Assembly: GCA_002348905.1 (NCBI GenBank)
Contig: DEBW01000089.1
Coordinates: 40,207 to 66,770, forward strand
DNA length: 26,564 bases
Direction of reading: 5' to 3'
From: Ruminococcus flavefaciens
GTDB taxonomy: Bacteria; Bacillota; Clostridia; Oscillospirales; Ruminococcaceae
In this document: piece by piece, positions 23,045 to 26,564 of the stretch
Layout of the letters: every line of letters starts with the position of its first letter
How positions within the stretch are numbered: the stretch's first letter is position 1
Made by a program: the position numbers and the translations under genes
The notes under the pieces: model-generated
Told to the model about the DNA's origin: nothing
Databases searched by the model: none
Seen by the model: the letters and a program-made list of their open reading frames with translations, nothing else

Positions 23045-23119
23045 TTTGGCTTTATATTGAGAGATGTTTGTGTTACGGGAATAATATTGTTTGGAGGTGA
23101 TTTAGCGGTTTAAATATTT

Positions 23120-24049
23120 TTAAGTAATATTAGTAGTACCGAAAGTAACTGTAACATTTAGAGAATCCAAAGTTATGCCAGAAATATTAGTAGACTTACA
23201 TTCCTTATCTTCACCTTCAAAGTAACAATAAATTTTTACGTTTGTAGGAGTAGTATTTGAAATTGAAGTAACCGATGTTGCCAAATTTTTTCCAGCACCG
23301 TATGCTCCGTCTCCTGTACCACCACCACTAGTTGCATCTGGTTTATAACAAACCGTACTTTCGCCACTACCTGCTACACTATATGTGTAAGTTGGTGTTA
23401 TTGTACCATTAGGCGTAATTGTTGAATCGGTGCCTGTTACAGGTGCGTAAATATAAACAGTAGAGCCAACAACAACAGCTACACGAAGTGAAGCATCTAT
23501 CATTCGTAAACTTCCATCTGATGTTACAGAGACATTATTAATTTTTAATGTTTCAGCAAGAGTTTCACCAGATGATTTAATATAAAACTGATTCATTAAA
23601 TAATAAGCTGCATCAGTTGAATTTGCTTGATATCCTTCCGTGCCGTTGTTATTAATGTAACCGATTCCCTCAGTAGTATTACTTAAAAGAATTCCAGTTA
23701 ATGTCTCATATGTTTTAGATGTAGCTTTCGCATAATTATCAGCATTATCACTTGAAGTATGATACCAAGGTGAATCACTTGCACTTGTACGACTTGTTGG
23801 ATATAGTTCAGCACTTGTAATCTGTGCAGTTGCACTTGATGCCCATGTTGATTGCTGTGAATTGGAGATAACAATACCACCTTCAGCCTTAGCCTTAACC
23901 TTCATACCAGTAGCTGTAACATTGGTGTTCATGGAGAACCATGCATAGGTGGAAGTCGCCAGCATAGAAGCTGAAACAGCGAGCATAGCGGCTGCCGAGA
24001 ATATTTTTTTAGTTGGCGAGAAGCCTATTTTTTTCTTATCGTTTTTCAT
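23120..24049 (-). CDS. AWF-type SipW-dependent secreted protein, free-standing
   Basis: Start set at ATG 24049, 9 nt after GAAAGG; the longer frame from 24082 would put this site inside the coding region. 309 aa. A Lys-rich head (MKNDKKKIGFSPTKK) precedes a hydrophobic segment (17-33) and TSTYAWFSMNTNVTATGMKV (32-51), the clearest SipW-type signal in the window, with cleavage expected near TYA. The mature protein is rich in Thr, Ser and Asn and contains SPWYHTSSDNADN, YYLMNQFYIKSSGETLAE, LRVAVVVGSTVYIYAPVTG and CYFEGEDKECKSTN, ending in LDSLNVTVTFGT. These blocks match, from memory, an abundant Ruminococcus/Clostridia surface protein family with unknown role. The DNA is more AT-rich than its neighbours. 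It has its own consensus promoter and terminator and so may be made in bulk as a major subunit (inference). Confidence 0.85.
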   Translation of the reverse strand: MKNDKKKIGFSPTKKIFSAAAMLAVSASMLATSTYAWFSMNTNVTATGMKVKAKAEGGIVISNSQQSTWASSATAQITSAELYPTSRTSASDSPWYHTSSDNADNYAKATSKTYETLTGILLSNTTEGIGYINNNGTEGYQANSTDAAYYLMNQFYIKSSGETLAETLKINNVSVTSDGSLRMIDASLRVAVVVGSTVYIYAPVTGTDSTITPNGTITPTYTYSVAGSGESTVCYKPDATSGGGTGDGAYGAGKNLATSVTSISNTTPTNVKIYCYFEGEDKECKSTNISGITLDSLNVTVTFGTTNIT

Positions 24050-24130
24050 AATCATTATCCTTTCTATAGTGGATTTCGGCACTTAGCAGCCGAGCCGCTT
24101 TAAGTAAGCAATAATTGTTTTGTTGTATTT

Positions 24131-24159
24131 ATTATACCTGTTTTTGGTAACAATGTCAA
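24131..24159 (-). promoter_or_regulatory. Consensus sigma-A promoter of the free-standing AWF-type gene
   Basis: TTGACA (24154-24159), 17-bp spacer, TATAAT (24131-24136), both hexamers perfect. The leader is about 75 nt and includes a small hairpin (TCGGC, 8-nt loop, GCCGA) about 25 nt before the start codon. The spacer contains TACC....GGTA, discussed in the findings. Confidence 0.9.
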
Positions 24160-24553
24160 GTGATTTTGTGTGTATTGCGCTAAAATCGTCATTCATCACT
24201 AATACGGCATATAATTTTTATAGCTTTTACCATAAGTACAACAAAGTGTCAAATACAAAAGGTCATTTTAGCGTTTTTTATACCTTTGGTAAATCAATTA
24301 TTATTTTATCATATACAGTTCTTTCGTAAAACTACACATCTTCGTTGTTTTCAGTGCCGGATTTTTCGGACAGTATATGTATTTTTATATACCTGCTCAG
24401 ATAGGTGAATTATCAATAATTATGCAATTATAGCTGTATATCGCCGCATATTTTTGAAATTTATGCAATATTTATTGTAATATTTTTGAATTTATTGTAC
24501 TTGAATGAAAACAAATTAAAATCTCCGTAAAAAACAAAAATCGGACGACTATT
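24160..24553. other. AT-rich intergenic stretch without a gene
   Basis: Nothing coding is convincing on either strand. It contains the inverted pair CGCTAAAAT (24179-24187) and ATTTTAGCG (24267-24275), and the palindromic TACCTTTGGTA near 24281. It also has a TTGACA (minus strand, near 24250) without a good -10 box. The part from 24340 on is plain AT-rich DNA. Confidence 0.5.
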
Positions 24554-24582
24554 CAGGGACGTCGAGGATGCCGTCCCCTACA
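24554..24582. repeat. Palindromic TGTAGGGGACG repeat, single end
   Basis: On the minus strand it begins TGTAGGGGACGGCATCC and folds as GGGACG/CGTCCC. It has the same outline as each inverted end of the MITE-like element at 22556-22701, but no partner end is visible, so it is a solo copy. Confidence 0.65.
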
Positions 24583-24607
24583 AAAATGCTTGCGTAGAAT
24601 AGCAAAA

Positions 24608-24709
24608 TGTAGGGGCTGGCGCAGCTAACAGCTGCCCGTACCCTCTGTCACTTCGTGACATCTCCCTGTACTACAGGGAGTCACCCGACAGCCCATTGTT
24701 AGGCAATGG
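24608..24709. repeat. Multi-hairpin dispersed repeat
   Basis: Starts TGTAGGGGCTGGC and carries three perfect small hairpins in a row: TGTCAC-TTC-GTGACA (24646-24660), CTCCCTG-TACTA-CAGGGAG (24662-24680) and CCATTG-TTAGG-CAATGG (24693-24709). It is non-coding and typical in style of intergenic repeats of gut clostridia (recalled, not searched). Confidence 0.65.
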
Positions 24710-24731
24710 AATTTGACTTTTTCGACAAACT

Positions 24732-24751
24732 GGAAGCGGCGAAACGCTTCC
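24732..24751 (-). terminator. Hairpin after the XRE regulator, probable terminator
   Basis: GGAAGCG/CGCTTCC, 7 bp with a 6-nt loop, begins 6 nt after the stop at 24758. The downstream sequence is only moderately T-rich, so it may be weak. Confidence 0.55.
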
Positions 24752-24757
24752 TATAAT

Positions 24758-25162
24758 TCACTCCGGAAATCCATTCAGACAAATATAGCCTATAAACGTT
24801 AAAATATCGAGCAGAACGACCGCTCCAAGTATTATTCCGGCTATTTTCAGTCCCTTTTTAGCTCTTTTCTTGTTGTCTTCCGTCAGAACTTTCTCTTTGA
24901 TATCCGTTTTGACCTCGCTGTATACGCTCGGCTTCGGCGGCTGTGCGACCGGTGCAGGCTCAGGAGTTTTGTCCAGCACCAGTTCGTCAAGAGATATCCC
25001 GAAAAGGTCGCTCATAGCAATAAGCTTTTCCATATCCGGCGTAGAATCGCCGACTTCCCACTTTGAAACTGTCTGCCTTGAAACGTTCAGACGGTTAGCA
25101 AGCTCCTCCTGCGAGAACCCTTTCTTCTTACGAAGATCATATAATTTATTGTTGAACTCCAT
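24758..25162 (-). CDS. XRE-family DNA-binding regulator with C-terminal membrane helix
   Basis: 134 aa. Residues 5-60 form a classic Cro/cI-type helix-turn-helix (GFSQEELANRLNVSRQTVSKWE, then GDSTPDMEKLIAMSDLFGISLDELV). A Pro-rich linker (PEPAPVAQPPKP) follows at 67-78. Residues about 104-131 form a single hydrophobic membrane segment (LKIAGIILGAVVLLDILTFIGYIC), so the DNA-binding domain is tethered to the inner face of the membrane. The start ATG lies one base after the stop of the CPBP gene, and its GGGAGG site is inside that gene, so translation is coupled. Such membrane-linked XRE proteins next to CPBP proteases are often autoregulators, possibly released by or sensing the protease. Here that is inference. 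Confidence 0.85.
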   Translation of the reverse strand: MEFNNKLYDLRKKKGFSQEELANRLNVSRQTVSKWEVGDSTPDMEKLIAMSDLFGISLDELVLDKTPEPAPVAQPPKPSVYSEVKTDIKEKVLTEDNKKRAKKGLKIAGIILGAVVLLDILTFIGYICLNGFPE

Positions 25163-25163
25163 T

Positions 25164-26138
25164 TCAAGCCTCCCTGCCTTCCTTTTTTATTGTATATAAT
25201 ATAATTCCCGACACAGCAGTGACAATAATAAGAGTGACAGCACTCGCCTCAATGCCGTATTTTCCGCCGTTGAGAAGGTTTTCTCCAACAGAATGCATAT
25301 TGATGACGGACGTTGATGCGCCTTCGCTGCCGCTGACAGTCAGTCCGCAGACACATTCAAGAGCAAAATTCCACAGCGAATGAAGTCCGCAGGCTGCCCA
25401 TATGCTTTTGGTGCGGAGCGTAATAAACGAAAACAAACACGAAACAGCAACAAGATTCAGCACTCCCAAGATAACGAACATTGGCTCTGCGTCCGCAAGT
25501 GTAGCCATATGCGGAAGCACGAACACAAGTGCGCCTGCTCCTACAGCTACAGGCACAGGTACTTTGTCTTTGAGTGCGCCGAATACCAATCCCCTGCAAA
25601 GGAACTCCTCGGCAGCTCCCTGTATGACATATCCGCCAAACATTAACAGGAACATTTTTATGTTGATATCCGCTGAAAATCCGTCAAATCTTATTGCACC
25701 TGTTACCATTATAGCAGAAACTATCACGATAATCAACAGCACTCCTACGCCTGCTCCGATAAACCAGCCTGAAATACTCTTAGTCACGCCCATTTCCGAG
25801 AGCTTTCTTTTTTCTATAAGCTTCCAGTAAAGGACACTTACAGCTAAAAGCACTATCACACCAACGAGAGCGATCCACGACATCACCTCGTCGCTGAACA
25901 TCTCACCCTGTAAAAAATTTTTACCGCAGGCGAATAATATTCCTATGATAAGTCCCTCAGCAAGAAATATGCCTAAGCAATAGCAAAGAGCAAATGCGAG
26001 CAGTTTTTTAATCACAAGCAGAACCGCCGGCATATCAGTCTTATTGTTAAAAGGACTGATATTTTTCAGAAATGTTTTAACGATACCAGTGCTTTTCTGA
26101 CTCGCTTCTTTTTGGTTTAATGTGATACTTTTATTCAT
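25164..26138 (-). CDS. CPBP (CAAX-type) intramembrane protease homologue
   Basis: Start set at ATG 26138 behind GAAGGAGG; the longer frame from 26273 runs through the leader and the operator palindrome and has no binding site. 324 aa with about eight membrane segments. The three signature motifs of the CPBP/Abi family are present: EEFLCR (Glu177-Glu178, Arg182), FVLPH (Phe206-His210) and HSLWN (His253-Asn257). Family members cleave prenylated or other membrane proteins or protect against bacteriocins. It is first of a coupled pair with the XRE regulator, whose membrane-tethered form could be a substrate (inference). There are no signs of disruption. Confidence 0.88.
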   Translation of the reverse strand: MNKSITLNQKEASQKSTGIVKTFLKNISPFNNKTDMPAVLLVIKKLLAFALCYCLGIFLAEGLIIGILFACGKNFLQGEMFSDEVMSWIALVGVIVLLAVSVLYWKLIEKRKLSEMGVTKSISGWFIGAGVGVLLIIVIVSAIMVTGAIRFDGFSADINIKMFLLMFGGYVIQGAAEEFLCRGLVFGALKDKVPVPVAVGAGALVFVLPHMATLADAEPMFVILGVLNLVAVSCLFSFITLRTKSIWAACGLHSLWNFALECVCGLTVSGSEGASTSVINMHSVGENLLNGGKYGIEASAVTLIIVTAVSGIILYTIKKEGREA

Positions 26139-26152
26139 AATGATTCCTCCTT

Positions 26153-26169
26153 CTATCGTAAGACGATAG
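26153..26169 (-). promoter_or_regulatory. Perfect palindrome before the CPBP ribosome binding site, candidate operator
   Basis: CTATCGT-AAG-ACGATAG, 7-bp arms with a 3-bp centre, directly upstream of the AGGAGG box. It lies where a Cro-type repressor or an RNA hairpin would act on this operon. Confidence 0.55.
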
Positions 26170-26185
26170 TTTTTCTGATGAATCC

Positions 26186-26194
26186 ATAGTATCA
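26186..26194 (-). promoter_or_regulatory. Candidate extended -10 promoter of the CPBP/XRE pair
   Basis: TGATACTAT on the minus strand is an extended -10 element (TGn plus TACTAT). No good -35 box is found at the right distance. Transcription would start near 26179, placing the CTATCGT palindrome in the leader. Weak evidence. Confidence 0.35.
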
Positions 26195-26244
26195 TTTTTG
26201 TCAGAAAAGGTCTACCAACTGCATTTACCAATCCGTCAACGCCG

Positions 26245-26262
26245 CTTAACAGTTGTGTTAAG
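26245..26262. promoter_or_regulatory. Second palindrome upstream of the CPBP/XRE pair, candidate operator
   Basis: CTTAACA-GTTG-TGTTAAG, 7-bp perfect arms, 18 bp. The TTAAC..GTTAA form and size fit a dimeric helix-turn-helix repressor site. It is not the same sequence as the palindrome at 26153. Confidence 0.45.
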
Positions 26263-26326
26263 CATCGTTGCATTGGCTATTTACAGGGAATTTCATCACC
26301 GAGCCACACGCACATCTGACATAAGC

Positions 26327-26351
26327 AAAAGTCCCTGCAATTGCAGGGACT
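26327..26351 (-). terminator. Perfect 22-bp palindrome with T-run, probable terminator
   Basis: AGTCCCTGCAA and its exact reverse complement abut at 26330-26351, followed by TTTT on the minus strand. It may be a second terminator behind the tRNA. The 130 bases between it and 26481 hold no convincing gene. Confidence 0.55.
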
Positions 26352-26480
26352 TATTAATGTATGCTTGCAGATTTTTCCCGACAACAGAAAGCTCTGCTAT
26401 GTTCTTTTTTCGTTATGTGAAATACAGCTCAGTTATGTAATCTGAAAGCTTTTGCGTAGGAAAAATGTAGGGAAACAACG

Positions 26481-26510
26481 AAAAAAGCACTTCCGATTTC
26501 TCGAAAGTGC
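26481..26510 (-). terminator. Intrinsic terminator of the tRNA transcript
   Basis: The 10-bp stem GCACTTTCGA/TCGGAAGTGC (one G-U) with a GAAA loop at 26487-26510 is followed by TTTTTT on the minus strand. It lies 9 nt after the tRNA 3' end. Confidence 0.92.
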
Positions 26511-26519
26511 CTGTTTTTA

Positions 26520-26564
26520 TGGGGTGGGAGATGGGATTCGAACCCACGGTCTTCGGGACCACAA
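26520..26564 (-). tRNA. tRNA-His (GTG), 3' part only
   Basis: The minus strand shows the anticodon loop TTGTGGT with anticodon GTG, then a 5-nt variable loop, the T arm GTGGG-TTCGAAT-CCCAT, the acceptor 3' strand CTCCCAC, discriminator C73 and encoded CCA (26520-26522). C73 with a short variable loop is diagnostic for tRNA-His. The 5' half is beyond the right edge. Confidence 0.9.

Noticed and set aside
22895..23113. Plus-strand open frame of 72 codons between the small gene and the AWF-type gene
   Set aside because: It crosses a minus-strand promoter and a terminator and overlaps the start of the 62-residue gene; its Pro/Arg run is just the translated terminator stem.
26139..26273. 45-residue N-terminal extension of the CPBP protein
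   Set aside because: It would be translated across the candidate promoter and operator and lacks a ribosome binding site, whereas GAAGGAGG sits just before the ATG at 26138.
26198..26440. Plus-strand open frame of 80 codons near the tRNA
   Set aside because: It has no binding site, covers two palindromes, and encodes a composition without any recognisable pattern.

Overview
The window looks like a chromosomal segment of a gut or rumen Clostridium-group Firmicute, most likely Ruminococcus or a close Oscillospiraceae relative. This is an inference from several signs. The DNA has moderate to low GC. The promoters are Gram-positive sigma-A type and the ribosome binding sites are strong (AAAGGAGG, GGAGGTG). 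The intergenic repeats are of the TGTAGGG type. The secreted proteins carry the AWF-type N-terminus common in such genomes. No species can be named from sequence alone. Every gene recognised is on the minus strand, so the window reads from right to left.

Right edge (26564 to 24732): the 3' half of a tRNA-His(GTG) with encoded CCA and its terminator. Next comes a two-gene unit: a CPBP (CAAX-type) membrane protease homologue, translationally coupled to an XRE-type repressor with a C-terminal membrane segment. Two palindromes upstream are candidate operators. From 24731 to 24160 lie palindromic dispersed repeats and AT-rich DNA without a convincing gene. From 24159 to 22500 come a free-standing AWF-type secreted protein with its own consensus promoter and terminator, a 62-residue small protein with its own promoter and terminator, and a 146-bp MITE-like element with 28-bp inverted ends.

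The main body (22426 to the left edge) is a 22-kb locus of extracellular proteins in three transcription units, each with a strong sigma-A promoter. Unit A (22426 to 8178) encodes an AWF-type TasA-like protein (376 aa), an SWF-type protein (308 aa), a signal-peptide protein (346 aa) and a giant GLUG-repeat protein of 3,627 aa. Unit B (8116 to 2376) encodes a second AWF-type protein (250 aa) and a 1,610-aa protein with a degenerate AWF signal and Asn/Tyr/Thr-rich repeats. Unit C (2329 to beyond the left edge) encodes a catalytically degenerate EAL-domain protein, a membrane-anchored TasA-like protein and a SipW-type (ER-type, Ser/His) signal peptidase.

The working model, which is inference, is that the SipW-type peptidase matures the AWF-type proteins. 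These would then assemble with the two giant proteins into a cell-surface or matrix structure. The degenerate EAL protein would be a c-di-GMP- or partner-sensing regulatory component. No sortase motif was found on either giant protein, so attachment would have to be non-covalent or through the TasA-like subunits. This combination is the best candidate for an undescribed system in the window.
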